From contig OX327683.1 of the NCBI GenBank assembly GCA_946807835.1, forward strand, positions 12,715,001 through 12,779,000: a stretch of 64,000 bases of DNA, written 5' to 3'. The position numbers and the translations under genes are program-made. Under the pieces are notes generated by a model that had not been told where the DNA came from, ran no database searches, and saw nothing but the letters and a program-made list of their open reading frames with translations. Shown here piece after piece: positions 36,500-48,790 of this stretch. Source of the stretch: Ailanthus altissimus (lineage: Eukaryota > Streptophyta > Magnoliopsida > Sapindales > Simaroubaceae). Each line of letters begins with the position of its first letter. The first letter of the stretch is position 1.

Positions 36500-37200
36500 T
36501 GATCCCTTTTCCTACGTAGGGGTTTTTGTTTTATCACCTTGTAATTGATCAATGTAATCGTCTTTAATGAATGGATTATTTGCTCTTTTTCAATGTGTGC
36601 TTGTTTCTTTTTCAAAGTAAATTTGTTTCTCCACAGCAAAATTCACTAAGATAGTCGAACCGCTTATAAAACATTGATCTTGTTAACCACATCGTTAGTA
36701 ATAATCATTATTCTGAATAAGAAATTTCATGAATGATAATAAGACCAAACAGCTTCAGTCAGGATCGAATAAGTCATTAGTAGTCATTGTTTCCAACGAC
36801 CTCATTGTACTGAAGCCGAACAACTTTAGCTCAAGTCGAACAGTCTTTTCGTAATCGACAAGGTTGTGAGAATGCTTTTACTATCTGCAATCATGAACAT
36901 TTTGAAATAAAACCTGTTCGGGGCGTCTTGTGGTGATGTCCAATCCAATTAAGTAGTTGGGTCGCCTTGGTGATACGTCAGTCGTTAGTGTAGTCCTGAG
37001 CGAGTAGCCTGGATTATTGAGTAGGGAACCGTTCAATACCTTTAAGGGACTAGCTCGGTGTAATAACATCGAATAGCGTGTCATGAGTGCTGTAGAAAAG
37101 CCACAATGATACTATGGTAAAGTCACGGTCAAACCCTCTTCAATAGGCGCTATGATGTAACCTATGGTAATGCTGTGGAAGCGCCACAGCCCTCGCCCCA
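36500..37200. other. Tat element internal spacer
   Basis: This lies between the antisense ORF and the 65-bp tandem array. A 67-codon ORF at 36881-37084 on the minus strand has no recognisable family. The start of the stretch probably holds the 3' end of the antisense transcript. Confidence 0.45.
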
Positions 37201-37254
37201 TTGAGTCATCCAAGTGGGATGACACTGTAGAATGAGCATAGAACCGATCATGAT

Positions 37255-37516
37255 GAAGTGCTACGCGAGCGTCAAGCCAGTGACGATGAAAATAGAATAA
37301 AAGTCGAGCAGGTCACGGCAAAGTGCTCCATGAGCATCGAGCCAGTGACGATGAAAATAGAATGAAAGTCGAACCGGTTACGGCGAAGCACTCCAGGAGC
37401 GTCGAGCCAGTGATGGTAAAAATAGAATGAAAGTCAAATCAGTCACAGCAAAGTGCTTCGTGAGCGTCGAGCCAGTGACGGTGAAAATAAAATGAAAGTC
37501 GAGCCAATCATAGTGT
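37255..37516. repeat. 65-bp tandem array, four units, in the Tat element
   Basis: The marker GCCAGTGAC (or GCCAGTGAT) recurs at 37276, 37341, 37406 and 37471, an exact 65-bp spacing. Each unit also holds AAGTGCTnC, GAGCGTCGAGCCAG and AATGAAAGTCGA with a few substitutions. It sits between the integrase remnant and the antisense ORF, where Tat/Ogre elements often carry tandem arrays. Confidence 0.9.
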
Positions 37517-37915
37517 CTCATGTGACATGGCGATGACTTGTTAAAAATGAGGATGTCTTTGCGATGACGACGTCGTAAAGATCCTAAGATAGGGTGTGGT
37601 ATGCCGTTTTAGATGGTTTGATGCAAGCCCTCTTATCAAATAATCTGAAGGCACCTGTGTAGGTGACTCATTCCATGTTCCGGTCAATTTGCTCCTCGTG
37701 AATGTTCATGCAAAAGAAAAAAAATAGAAACGAAAGAGTTTTTATTTAATCACGATGTTTATTCAATGAATGGTTACAAACAAAAGCTTAGAGATAGTAT
37801 TTTCTTAACAGCTCAGCGTTCTATGGTTTCCTGACGGCTCGCCCGTCTGTCTCTTCAAGTTTGTATGCCCCTCCTACACGCCTGAAGATTTTCTATGGCC
37901 TTTCCCAGGTGAGAC

Positions 37916-38320
37916 TTAGGACTCGTCTGCGGGGTTCTTTGTGTTGAGCACTACCCTCTGTAGCACTAGGTCTCCCTCTTCAAAACTTCGAGCCCTGACC
38001 TTCTTATTATAGTATTTAGTCACCTTTTGCTGGTAGGCTATTACTCGATTTTGGGCCAGGTCTCTAAACTGTTCGATCAAGTCTAGTCCTCCCTTTATCA
38101 TGTCATTTTTACGTTTTCAGAAAAGTTTAGTACTTGGTGGGTCGGGGTCCCAATTTTTGCAGGGATCACTACTTCACTTCCGAAGACTAAAGAGAATGAC
38201 GTCTCACCGATGGTTGTTTTACTAGTTGTTTAGAGCGCCCATAGCACCTCTGGTGGCTCCTCTACCCATGCACTATTTCTTCCCAAAGGGTTCTTAATTC
38301 TACTCGTATTTCAAGGTGCA
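37916..38320 (-). pseudogene. Tat-like integrase C-terminal remnant
   Basis: Minus-strand reading gives GRNSAWVEEPPEVLWAL, a stop, then TTSKTTIGETSFSLVFGSEV and VIPAKIG. In a new frame it gives IEQFRDLAQNRVIAYQQKVT and KYYNKKVRARSFEEGDLVLQ. Both blocks are hallmarks of gypsy integrase (W.EELP.VLWAYRTT...GETPF.L.YG and YYN.KVR.R.F..GDLVLR). It is fused at about 38320 to 5'-leader sequence, so the gag-to-integrase part is deleted. Confidence 0.8.
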
Positions 38321-38450
38321 GAGAGTTTTTTATTCAAAGGAGAGGTCGGTTTGGATTTAGACTTTGCTCTCCGACAACATGATTCCTCCTGGCGGATAAT
38401 CGTTCAGCCATTTTGGAACGCTACTCTTTCCGACAAAGCTTTTTGCTCAA

Positions 38451-38468
38451 TTCCCATAGACAGCGCTA
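38451..38468 (-). other. Tat-like primer-binding site, decayed
   Basis: Minus-strand TAGCGCTGTCTATGGGAA lies five bases inside the 5' LTR end. It resembles the TGGCGCCGTCTGTGGGAA leader of Tat-type elements except for transitions, as expected after deamination of methylated cytosines. Confidence 0.65.
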
Positions 38469-38473
38469 AAAAC

Positions 38474-40903
38474 TGTTGACCTAAAAAAATGGTTTCTTGA
38501 GTCAACGAGCCTTAAATTTGTTATGAGAGGGAATTAAACTTGGGCCTCGTCTCGACTGAAGCGATTAATATGGACTTGGGCTTTTTATTTTTCACGAGCT
38601 GTGGGGGGGCCTATAAAGAAAACAAGAACATAAGCTCAAAGGTGGCCTTGTGATGCGATATTTCTATATCATAAAATTAAGTGCAAGTATACACTATCGT
38701 ATGCAAGTAATAAAGGGACTAATTAGTCGGATGTCGAACCCACAGGCATAATTTCTTCTTTTAAACCAATTACTAAAATTATATCTTCCTAATAATTATT
38801 CAGAAAAATAAAAATTTAAGAATGAGTGTAGAAAATATAAAAATAAAAACACAATGCAACGAGATTTAATTGATAGCAATATAGAGAAAACCTAGGATTA
38901 ATACTATCCCTCAATATGCTTTCTAATGATTAACCTTCTAATATTTAACTCTCTTAGTCTTTGTTATTGATCAAGACACTAATGTATTCACAAGCCTCTT
39001 CCAAGGTCATGCAAGTATACCTTAATTTACCAAATACCTATATTCCTATGGTACTTGTAATAAATTAAGATTCATTAAAATTAGGTCTTATTGATCATAC
39101 ATGCCAATTAGGTATATTCCTATCCTAAATTGAAATTTGCATATACAACATTGAATGTTACTCTACAATCATGCATCAAATTACCTAGGTCTAAATATTA
39201 TGATTCCTCTTCCGAGTTTATCAATAATATTACCAACTCATTTACCATATATTGGCCAGATATATTGAAGCATTAAGATCAAGTAAATTGAATATCAAAG
39301 AACTAAGTTTATTAAATATTCTAAAGATATGACAATTAAGCACACATATTGAGTTCAAATATTAACCCTAGAAAATAAGTTTAGCTCATGGCTACAAGAG
39401 AACAGCAGTAAAAATAATAATAAATCATGATACAATCAATAGCAAACCGATATAGACGTCGAATTGCTCTTAATTGCGCTACCTAAGATCTCTTGATGTC
39501 GCAGAATGCCTTGAATCTCTCTTTAAAGTTGCCTCAATTAAACTTCTATTGCTCTCCAAGACTCGTGCTCTGTATTCTTGGTGCTCTTGGGTCGTCTTGG
39601 ATTGATTCTTGAAGGCTGAGAATGAGTGGCTTTTTTTTATAGGGATTGATTTGAGCTTGAAAATCTCAATTCTCGTCGGACTAGGACTCGCGCTACCGCT
39701 GGGGCGCTATGAAGGTATCGCTGGGGCGACGCGTGAAAAAGGCTTCACCGTTGGAGCGGTGGGTTGATGGTGCTAGGGTGCTGTCTTGTCGCTGGAGCGG
39801 TAAAGGTTTGGCGCTGGGGCGCCAGATGTGACTTCAACAGGTCGTATTTTTTATTTCGATACTATTACAGCGCTAGGGCGATAATCCTCGTGTCGCTGGG
39901 GCGATGGACACATACTTTGAAAACTTTATATTTTAGTCCCTGTTTTCGCTCCTTTTGCATTCTTTCTTTAAATTTCATTCAAGTCCCTATAAATAACAAT
40001 AATGCACATAAATAGCCATCTATTCTCATAAAATCATAAAATATCAATAATAAAAATATGAGAAAATATATGACAAATTTGCCCTTATCACCTTGCCAGG
40101 GTGGGTTCCAAGGAAGACGCTTCGATGCTTAAGTTAGAAAGAGGGGTTCTCTCTCTTAAAAAATGACAAAACAAAAGTAAGATATCCTACCAGGAACAGG
40201 GAGGAATATTCCTTTCCTTTTTCTTCTTTTTTGTACTTTAGGGTTTTTTCATCATCATTTCCATGCCTTCCTCTTTCCCTCTTTATAGTGATGGCCTTTC
40301 AAGAAATTTTTTGGGCTTTCCTCTGCAGTATTTTTGTCTTGCGCTGAATATATCCTACTGCATTTCTGACACATGTCAAATATCGTCTGCAAATTTGTTG
40401 ATGTAATTATAAATATTCCTTATCGCACGTCAGATTTCCTTTCTGATGTGTTAAGCATAATTCCTTGGAATTGCCTCCGCCGATAGTTTTGGTTCAAGTG
40501 AGGCTTATTTTAGTCGTCTTGGGTCAGATCTTGAATGACTCTCCCCTACGGGTTTGATGTTGACGCAGTATTCCTAAGAGTCAAATTGTTGAATGTAGTC
40601 AGTACCTGCTCGACCGTAGTCGTGTTTAGGTAAGCAAAGGCCAAACAAGTTTTCTCGCTTGCCGACCAGATCCCCCAAGTCAGAACCAGTTTTCTATCAT
40701 TTGTCAGGTTTTCGTCCATTGGCCATTGCTCTTGGGCCTGTCTTTGAATTAGACTCGCTATGAAAATTCTGGCAAACTTTTCAAGAAGAGAATAGTCTTT
40801 TTGAAGAGAACATCTAACTGAGCTTCCAGGGGCTGGCCTCAGTTGAATTCAGGGGCCTCGGGCCCGAAGGCAAAAAGTAGGGGGTTTGGTTTAGGGGGGA
40901 ACA
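38474..40903 (-). repeat. Tat-like element 5' LTR, split by a solo LTR
   Basis: Aligns with 10572-11549 in two parts (38474-38650 and 40096-40903), interrupted by 1440 bp plus a CCTTG duplication. Without the insertion it is about 985 bp. The outer end ...GGGGAACA is followed by target copy ATTAT. Confidence 0.88.
38651..40090. mobile_element. Gypsy-type solo LTR inside the Tat 5' LTR
   Basis: The 1440-bp insert starts TGATGCGATA and ends CCCTTATCA, with CCTTG on both sides (38646-38650, 40091-40095). No internal coding region is present, so it is a solo LTR left by LTR-LTR recombination. Its opening (AAGTGCAAGTATACACTATC, AACCCACAGGCATAA) resembles the start of the Athila-like LTR at 13092, suggesting a related family. 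A GC-rich word island (CGCTGGGGCG repeated) lies at about 39680-39905. Confidence 0.92.
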
Positions 40904-40908
40904 ATTAT

Positions 40909-41049
40909 TATTTTTTGATTCACAGTTTTCCCAATTTCCTAATTAAATTTGTATCCATCACATTTAAAAGTGTCAGTTTATAGAAGAATGATGTATTTTT
41001 CCTATCGTGAAATAAGGAAAATATATAATAAGAGGCAAAATTTTCCTAT
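40909..41049. other. Flank between Tat element and copia C
   Basis: Unique AT-rich sequence, contiguous before the Tat insertion with 10566. Nothing recognisable. Confidence 0.5.
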
Positions 41050-42239
41050 TTAAGAAGAAATCAAAAAAAGGACAACATTGAAATTTTTTAAAGAATAAAA
41101 TTAAAATGTAAAGAAAAACTCTTAACACATACACAAAATCGTAATAAAATTAAATATATACTTATTATAATAGGACAAGGAAATTGTACTAATTTCCATT
41201 TTATGCATAAAACTAGTTTATTTAAACACTATATATACTAATACAATATCAAATCAATCATTATTGATTCAAGTAAAGGATTTCAACAAATTTATCCGAG
41301 TATGATTTCAATTTTTTCTTTTCGATTTACTTGTGTATATGATCCTTAATATTAAAAATAGTTACAAAAATTCTCATAAAAATATATTATTTGTTATAAA
41401 TAAATAATATAAAAGGTTAACTTAAGTACCCACCTCTAAAATGTATTAGGGCACTGTTGAAAAATATTAAAAAGTATATATCCTAACTCTCTTTGTACCG
41501 CCTCACCACCTTACAACACTTTTGTTATATATTATATTATTAAGAAAAAATTCAATGGAATAAAAACTTAAGCAAAAGGAAATACAACTCTATAATGTAT
41601 GGTGGCAATGGACACGCTAAAAATTGTCCTATTAAAAATCTTGTCGGTAAAATCCAGTGAATAAAATTTGGTCAAAAAAAAAAGAAGTACAATGCACGTT
41701 TGTATATGATGTAATTCTTATTTTAGAAAAATGTGTTCCCCTTGATTAAATACTCCCCCTAAGAGTAAAATTCATTAGTTTGTTAATTTATTGTGCCAAC
41801 ACATGTCAATTTTGTAAACTAATTTCTCAAAAGTTAACGTTGGTAGAGATTTGAAGAACAGATCTATAAAATTATTTAGAGTGTTTCTGTTTAACATTAA
41901 TCTTCTTACTTTGCTACAGCTCATGAGCGTAGAAAAATTTTGAAAAAAATATGTTTGGTTGTATTTTTTTTTATGTATTCACTTCTAACTTCACAAATAC
42001 AAACAACATTGTCTTCATATATTATAGTTGAAATATCAATTGCAAACGGTGGGCTCCATATCTATTGCATCCATATACATTCTTTGCTTGCTTTATGTAG
42101 TGTAAAATCTTAGAGTAGTCGGAAGAAGTGGCAATAAAGGTTTGTTTGGCAGATCACAATGAGATTGTTGTAAAGTAAAAATATATTCAGTTTATGAGCG
42201 AGCTTTATGGGATTAGATAGGTACCTGACATCTGTATAA

Positions 42240-42720
42240 CCAATATTACAATGATGTTGAGTTGGTGTAGAATTAAATCTTGCAATACGCTTACTGCAAA
42301 AGCTATGTCCGGTTTGGTGCATTTAGCTAAATATAATAAAGCACCAATTGCATTAAGATATAATACTTCTGGATCAAGTATTTTCTCATCATCTTCTTTG
42401 AGGCAAAATGGATTCTTTTTAGGATCAAGAGATCGAATAACCGATTAATAGATAAGTTTAATCTATATTGAATCTTTTCATAATCTTTTTAGTATAGGTA
42501 GATTAATGGGTAAAGATTCTGTTTGATTTATGCTCGATCCTTAGACCGAGATAATATTTAATCTTCCCCAAGTCTTAATTTCAAATCCTCATTTTAAAAG
42601 TATTTTGCAATCTTTAGAGCTCTTCAAGAGTCTTAATCAGATTCATATCATTCACACATACAACCACAATAGTAAACACAAAAATTGACCTCTTTGTAAA
42701 TATACATGGACATATTAGGT
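42240..42720 (-). pseudogene. Copia C RT end and RNase H
   Basis: RNase H reads cleanly for about 60 codons at 42250-42440 (IRSLDPKKNPFCLKEDDEKI, LDPEVLYLNAIGALLYLAKC, TKPDIAFAVSVL), a strong match to copia RNase H. The RT end upstream reads VCVNDMNLIKTLEELKR, where YVDD is expected, then DLGKIKYYLGLRIEHKSN after a frame change. The catalytic Asp is replaced by Asn. Confidence 0.83.
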
Positions 42721-43859
42721 CACTAATATATCCTTCATTTATCAAGAATTCGTTTAGGTGGTTGAACCACATATGCCAGTTTTTTTTATTCCATGCAAAT
42801 ATCTTTGCAGGTTGATTGAATACAAATTGTTATTACATACTTTAGGCATATTGAATCCTTAAAGAATTTTCATAAATATCTATGTCAAGTAACTCATGTA
42901 GTTAAGCTAACATTATATTCATAAGACGCATATTTAGGTTTTTTTAGACTCCGAGCTTATTTAAAATCAAATGTAATTGTGTCTATCATAGACAATAAGT
43001 TTTATCATAATCAATATTAGGTTTCTGTGAGAAACCTTAATCAACAAGTTTTCTTTATATTTTTGTAGAAAAAAAATCCATTGATATCTATACGCTAGCC
43101 ATCTTCCAATGTTCTGATTACAAGTTCAAATACTTCATGCTTGACTATAAAAGTCAATTCTATTTGAATTACTTTTTTTCATTAGAGCCAGTCATGCCTT
43201 TCTCTACATTTATCAATAGTTGTGGCTTAAAATTATCTTTCACAATTTTAGTAGTTATTGCAAATAAGAATACATTATCGATAATTATTTTATTACATTT
43301 TTTTTTGTGTAAGCATAATTTATACCATTTTTCCTTATTTTGAAAGTCTTGTGCCTCTTTTGAGCTAATGTTTCTTTTGGGATTTGTTTCACTTCAGGAA
43401 CTCGTATTTTTTCAGGAACTTGCATCTCTTTAAGGAATTATGTCTTTCAAGGACATTTGTCTCTTCAGGGACTTGTGTCTTTTCAAGAATTATTAACTCC
43501 TCTGGCATTAGCAGTTTAGAGAATGTAAATTTATTAGCTTGAGCATCATTTTTAACAGTATCTTATTTTTCACTTTCTTATTTCATAGAACAATATCTTT
43601 TGAACTAAGTGATTTGTCACATTTCTGGCGTGTAGCAGATGATTCATTTATTGCTTTTTAATTAGACTGCTCTATAGTAATAATCACCCAGATTGATGTA
43701 TTGGCAACTTGTATATATAACTTGGTTATTTTTTATACTTGTGTAAATGCATTTGATAATTTATTTGTAATTCTTTAAAGATGAATAATTTTTTGCACCT
43801 TATTTTCATATTGATTTATGTGGGGATTCAAATAAAACATAGTGATCATTTTTCAAGAA

Positions 43860-44650
43860 AATTCATATCTTACTTTTGAGGCAATTTTTTTTTCTTAATG
43901 GTGGGAATACTATTTCATCAAAATACATTCTGCAAATCGTGAGGTAAACAAATCACCCATCAGGGGTTCAAGATACCTTATAATTGATAGTGAGTTAAAA
44001 TTAATATAAATCCCTAAATGACATTGTGGTCCCATCTTAGTGCTTGTAGAGGTGATAAAGTCATTTAATTAAGGATTCTGCTAATTCATTTTATATGTGA
44101 ACATACGGTACAAGATGTTCTACATCGATTCCAACTGATGACCATAATCATCAAATATTTTAGATGTAAACTCACTAGCATTATCTGAATATATAAGTTT
44201 AATAAAGTAATTTGAAAATTGTGCCATTAATCTAATAATTGTACTAGTAATTTAGTAAATGTAATATTTTATATAGATAATGACAAACATGTGACTACAA
44301 TGTAGATGCATTAATTAAAACTATAAAATAATAAAAATGGTTCACTTTGGTGATTGAATTGATTCACAAATATCTTCTTGAACAATTTGTAAAAATAATG
44401 AAGATTCAAAACTAATCTTAGGAGAAAAAGGTCTAATGACAAGTTTGACTTGTGAGCAAGTGGCACAAATATTCTCATTAGATAACAAAATCTTCAGGGT
44501 TCTTTAATGGATGTTTATGAGAACTTTTAATGATCCTACACATCATAATTGCTCTTAGATGCCCAAAGGGGTTATGCCATAACATAAATATTTTTAGATC
44601 ACTAAACTTCTGATTCATTACTATGTAGCTTTCAGTTAAATTTATGACTA
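43860..44650 (-). pseudogene. Copia C integrase
   Basis: The pre-integrase block near 44590-44520 reads FMLWHNPFGHLRAIMMCRII then KSSHKHPLKN. The C-terminal block near 44040-43900 reads TKMGPQCHLGIYINFNSLSI, then IRYLEPLMGDLFTSRFAECI. Between them the core carries DNASEFTSKIFDDYG near 44180-44140. All are recognisable copia integrase blocks, separated by stops and frameshifts. Confidence 0.82.
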
Positions 44651-45340
44651 TATAATGTAAACCAAAATGATAAGGCTTGAGCTTTTCAAGTACGCATTTC
44701 TTGTCTGAACTGTTGGAAGTAATATAGAGATATTATACATTATTCACTTAGAGTCTCAATATGATATCTATTTTAGTGAATATTTTTAAAATTAAGTAGA
44801 TTTCTTCTAGATCTACCTGCATATAAAACTTTATTTATATATAACTTTATCCTACTTGTTAATAAGATAACGCTCTTCTAAAGCTTTTAATTAAATCTAC
44901 AGAACCTGACATAGTATAGATTTTTTTTCAATATTTCTTATCTCGAAGGATAATGTATGTAGTTACACTATCAAACAAATGGATATCCTAACTTTCCTCT
45001 ACAAAGTAGATAATTCATCTTTAAAAGTTATTCTTTAAATTAAATAAAAATTTATGAAATTAAAAAAAAAATTATGGTAGATAATAAGATGATATATTAT
45101 AAAAGTTATATTTGATTCAAAAAGACCTAACATGGAGATACTAATAAAAGTTTAATGATTGGTGTTTCCTTTTTTATCCCTAAAGAAATCAAAGACTAGT
45201 AAGATTTGCAAAATCTTTAGTCGTCAATAAGATTTATCTCTACTTTTTTTTTTGTCTTCATAGATTCCTTATAATGTACCATATCAATAACAAGTATTTT
45301 TATAATATTTAGAGCTTTTATTCTCTACACCATTGTTTTT

Positions 45341-45826
45341 GTTTTAGTGTTTCTACCATCTTTTAGTGTTTCTCCATTCTTGGCATTTATGATCACCACG
45401 AGGATGATAATCATACCCTCTCCCTTTTTTACGAGTACATCTAATGTTGTTATGAGTATTCGTATTTACTTTTGGGAATGCTGAGAACTAGTAGAACATG
45501 ATTCATGATTTTTTAATAAGAGCTTATTATTTTGTTCAGCAAGTAGAAAACATGAGATTGATTCTTAGTATTTTAAAATCAATGTTCGCAATATTGTTGT
45601 TGCAGAACAACATTATGTGCATAAAAAGTAGAGAAAGTATCCTCAAACATGTCTGATTCTGTAATTTTTTTACTATACAAAATTAGTAATAAGATGATTC
45701 TGAACAAAGCAAAATTGTATCTAACAACAGTTCGATTCCCACTTATGTCTCGTTCTTGGGAGGAATACATCTTTCTTATAAACATAACTTTTTTTTAGAT
45801 TTTTTCATAAGATTTGTGGGTCTTCT
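45341..45826 (-). pseudogene. Copia C gag, middle part
   Basis: Immediately left of the solo LTR the minus strand reads EDPQIL, a stop, then KNLKKSYVYKKDVFLPRTRH and KW. In the next frame it gives YNFALFRIILLL and KKITESDMFEDTFSTFYAHN followed by VVLQQQYCEH. These match a copia gag with 'LW.NLKERY.HQK...LP..R..W' and 'IT..DM.E.TFTTFHA.NV.LQQQYRE'. A basic, arginine-rich stretch follows near 45400. Confidence 0.78.
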
Positions 45827-48498
45827 TGTTGGGATTTGTGCTTACGTGCCATCCCATAATATATAAATATATAGTGTTTGTATTTATACAATTATTATTT
45901 CTAATAAAATCGTTAATATTATTTTTATTAAATGGTAAGATGCTTGTAACGTTTTAGATATTGTATAATCTGAAGGAGTTCAGATTTGGTCTAAAAGAGT
46001 TTAGACCAGGGCTAAGAGTTAGCAACGCTAATAGTTATAAACACTAAGAGTTAGTGGTACTAAGAGTTAGCAAAATCTAAGGAGTTAGAGCCTTGTCTAA
46101 AATGGGACAATGACCTAAGAATATATTAGTAATAACATAGCTGCAAGGAGTTACAGATGGTGCTAGGAAATGTCATTATGCAAGTATGTTCTCAAATATA
46201 ATGTTCCTGATCTAATTTCATCGATGCGGGTCTATCGGTGGAACCCATTAATATAGATTAGTGTATGTCTATATCTTGATGGTCCAGATGGTTAGTCTTA
46301 GCAAACCATGAGCTTAGTAGGAAGCTCGTATAGAGATGCAGGTATTCAGTAAGGACTGGATATTGAACAGACTCACGAAGACATCCAATAGACATCTCAT
46401 AAAGCCGTCAATGGAGGGTCTTTCGAGTTGAGTAGTATTTGTGGTCCTTTGACCTGAGCGCCACGGTGGGCTTGTGAGTGATCCACCATGCTTTGGTTCC
46501 ACACATGTCAGAAACCTTTCATGGTCTGACCGCTGGGTGTCACTGGGTATAGTCCGATGCTCATGGAGTTCGGTGTGCGTAGATATGGGATCCATCAGCT
46601 CATATGAGTGGGTTGTATATCCTAATGTTCTGAGATTGTATTTCAGAAAGTCTTGTGGCCGCAAGCATAAACCTAGGAAAAGATATTTCGAAGGAATAAA
46701 CAATATCACAAAAGTGTTTGTAGATATTGTTTAATGAAATATAAATCTGGAGATAAGTTCATGGTTGAGCAAATAGAGATTTGACGGTGATGATCTATAT
46801 CTTTGCTCTTCAAGGATATAAATGATGGAAGGATTATACGAATATGTAATAACCTCAACTTGTATGGTCTAGCATGCTAATTTGTAATATCCGTAACGTG
46901 TGTGTGGGACATTGTTCACGGACGTATGGAGGAGCTCTATATGACAAATTAGGTGTGGACCTAGAGAGTCTCACAATATGAAGCATACTCGTTGTGCACT
47001 GGGGTAGCGGATTGGATTGAATAGTTCGATCCAATAAATTTCAGCAAAAGAGAACGATTGTTTAGGGATCCATCGGATTGTACATTTGTCAATACTTAAT
47101 TGTTAAGTACATCACTTGATTAATTAACAAGAGTTGTTAATTAATAGAATATTGACAAATGGTAAAATTTGTTCCATGATTTAATTTTACCATTTAACCT
47201 TGATAGTAATAATTAGTTAACAAAAGTTGTTAACCAATAGAATGATGACAAATGGCAAGATCTAAGCCCTTCATTTTGTTTCATGATATATTAATAAAAT
47301 AATATAAAATAGTTTTTTGATTTATTTTATTATATTAATTAAATAATCAAAAATAGTTTTTGATTTATTTAATATATACTTTTAATGCACTAAACATTAT
47401 TATATAATTTATTGCATTAATTTTGTTTAAATGAATTTAAATATTATCCCATTATGAATGGTGGAGGCCTTTATGTATTAATGTAATATTGTAGGCCATT
47501 AAATGAATTTTTATTCATTTGGTTTCACATGATGGCCGACCATTTTCTTTGATAATGGAGGGAATACTTCTTGTTGTAATGATAATGTATCATGCATTAA
47601 TAAAATAATAATAACAATTGATTATTTTATTGTAACAAGAATTGAAACAAAAATGAAGGCATGTTCATTTTTGCAAGGTGACATCCGGCCATGTTTTTCA
47701 AGAGGTGGGTGGAGCACTTGAAATGTAATCAAGTGTTTCAACCACTATAGTAATAATGGGTAGTCATTATTATTGTTGAGTGGAGCACTTCTTGAAAGAA
47801 ATTGAATTTTTTATGATAACAAAAATGAAACAAAACAATGGAAGGCATTTCATTCTTCAAGGGATGGAGAATTCGGCCAAGTGCAAGGGAGAGAGAAAGA
47901 GGGAAGAAAATAGCTTTGTCTTGTTTTTTCTTTCAAGAGTTAAAAGACTTGTGTGTGAAAATTTTTCTGGTTTTTACTCATCTTACACACTTAGATAATT
48001 CTTCAATGACAAAGAAAAATAATAGTTGTTGTGTTAGTAAAATATTACTAACAAGAACAAAAGAAACTTCATCTTCTTCTCCTTTCATGGATGGCTAATC
48101 CATATTCATGTTTATGAAACAAGAATATGTATTCAAAGAGGTTAAATACAAGTTGCTGAAAAATTCTAAAGCTACCATTCTAGCTTCATAATCCCACCAA
48201 ATGTTATGGAGTAGAATTGTTCAACATATACTTTAAGGTGAGCTCTTCACATGGATTGATGAAATACTTGAAGAATTTGTAAAGCTACCTTCATTAGGTA
48301 AGTATTTTACATTATGTTATAATACAATATTATTCGTCATTTATTATTGTATAATTGTTATACTTATGCATATATGTGATATATGTTGAAATTGTTAAAA
48401 TGGGTGTATTTTGTTATATGCTTCCGCTGCGCATATGGTAATTTTTGAAATTACGCATACACTCGTATAATCACACACTCTATGATAAACACCCAACA
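45827..48498 (+). mobile_element. Copia-B-related solo LTR (2672 bp) in the gag of copia C
   Basis: Ends are TGTTGGGATT... and ...ACACCCAACA, a 7-bp terminal inverted repeat. CTTCT is duplicated on both sides (45822-45826, 48499-48503). The start (TGTTGGGATTTGTGCTTACG) matches the element-sense start of the copia B LTRs. The central region around 46200-47050 matches 27120-28000 in inverse orientation, so this LTR points plus. No internal region remains. Removing it rejoins the copia C gag reading across the junction. Confidence 0.93.
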
Positions 48499-48539
48499 CT
48501 TCTATCATCAAATATTAAGTTTTCAAGCTCTTATATAGT

Positions 48540-48790
48540 TGATGACAGAGAAAAATTATAGCTGTCGACTTGTCTTATAGGAACGTATCATTTTTTTTTT
48601 TAATTGTCTTTTTCAAATCACTGGCTTGAAAGTGCATCTTGGTATCTTGTACTAATGATAAGTAATTTTTCTGAGATATCAAATGCAGGAATTTGTAAAT
48701 TTATTAGAGATATTTTTAGGAGTTTTGAATGTAGAAGAAGGGAATTAAAATTTAGTATGATGAAATATAAATATTATTTAACTAATTTAT
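48540..48790 (-). pseudogene. Copia C gag N-terminal part
   Basis: Minus-strand reading gives NLQIPAFDISEK, a frame change, then NYLSLVQDTKMHFQASDLKK and TIK, followed by AIIFLCHQLYKSLKT. This fits the start of a copia gag ('LDISG.NYL.WVLD.E.HL.A..L..TI...A.IFL.HHLDE.LK.EY'). It ends at the solo LTR's CTTCT duplication, and the next gag codons are on its far side. Confidence 0.75.

Larger units (their letters stand above)
10572..40903 (-). mobile_element. Tat-like Ty3/gypsy element, gutted and carrying three nested insertions
   Basis: Related LTRs at 10572-11549 and 38474-40903 both start TGTTGACCT on the plus strand. The 5-bp duplication ATTAT flanks both outer ends (10567-10571, 40904-40908). 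A primer-binding-site-like sequence inside the right LTR (minus strand TAGCGCTGTCTATGGGAA) resembles the TGGCGCCGTCTGTGGGAA type of Tat/Ogre elements with C-to-T and G-to-A changes. This makes the right LTR the 5' one and the element minus-strand. An integrase remnant follows, then a 65-bp tandem array, then a plus-strand (antisense) ORF, then the 3' LTR. An antisense ORF between pol and the 3' LTR is a known Tat-lineage arrangement. Gag, protease, RT and RNase H are absent. With insertions removed the element is about 7 kb. Confidence 0.82.

Noticed and set aside
37255..37516. Regular 65-bp array considered as a CRISPR array
   Set aside because: The whole unit is repeated with no unique spacers, and the DNA is plant nuclear. 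It is an ordinary tandem repeat.
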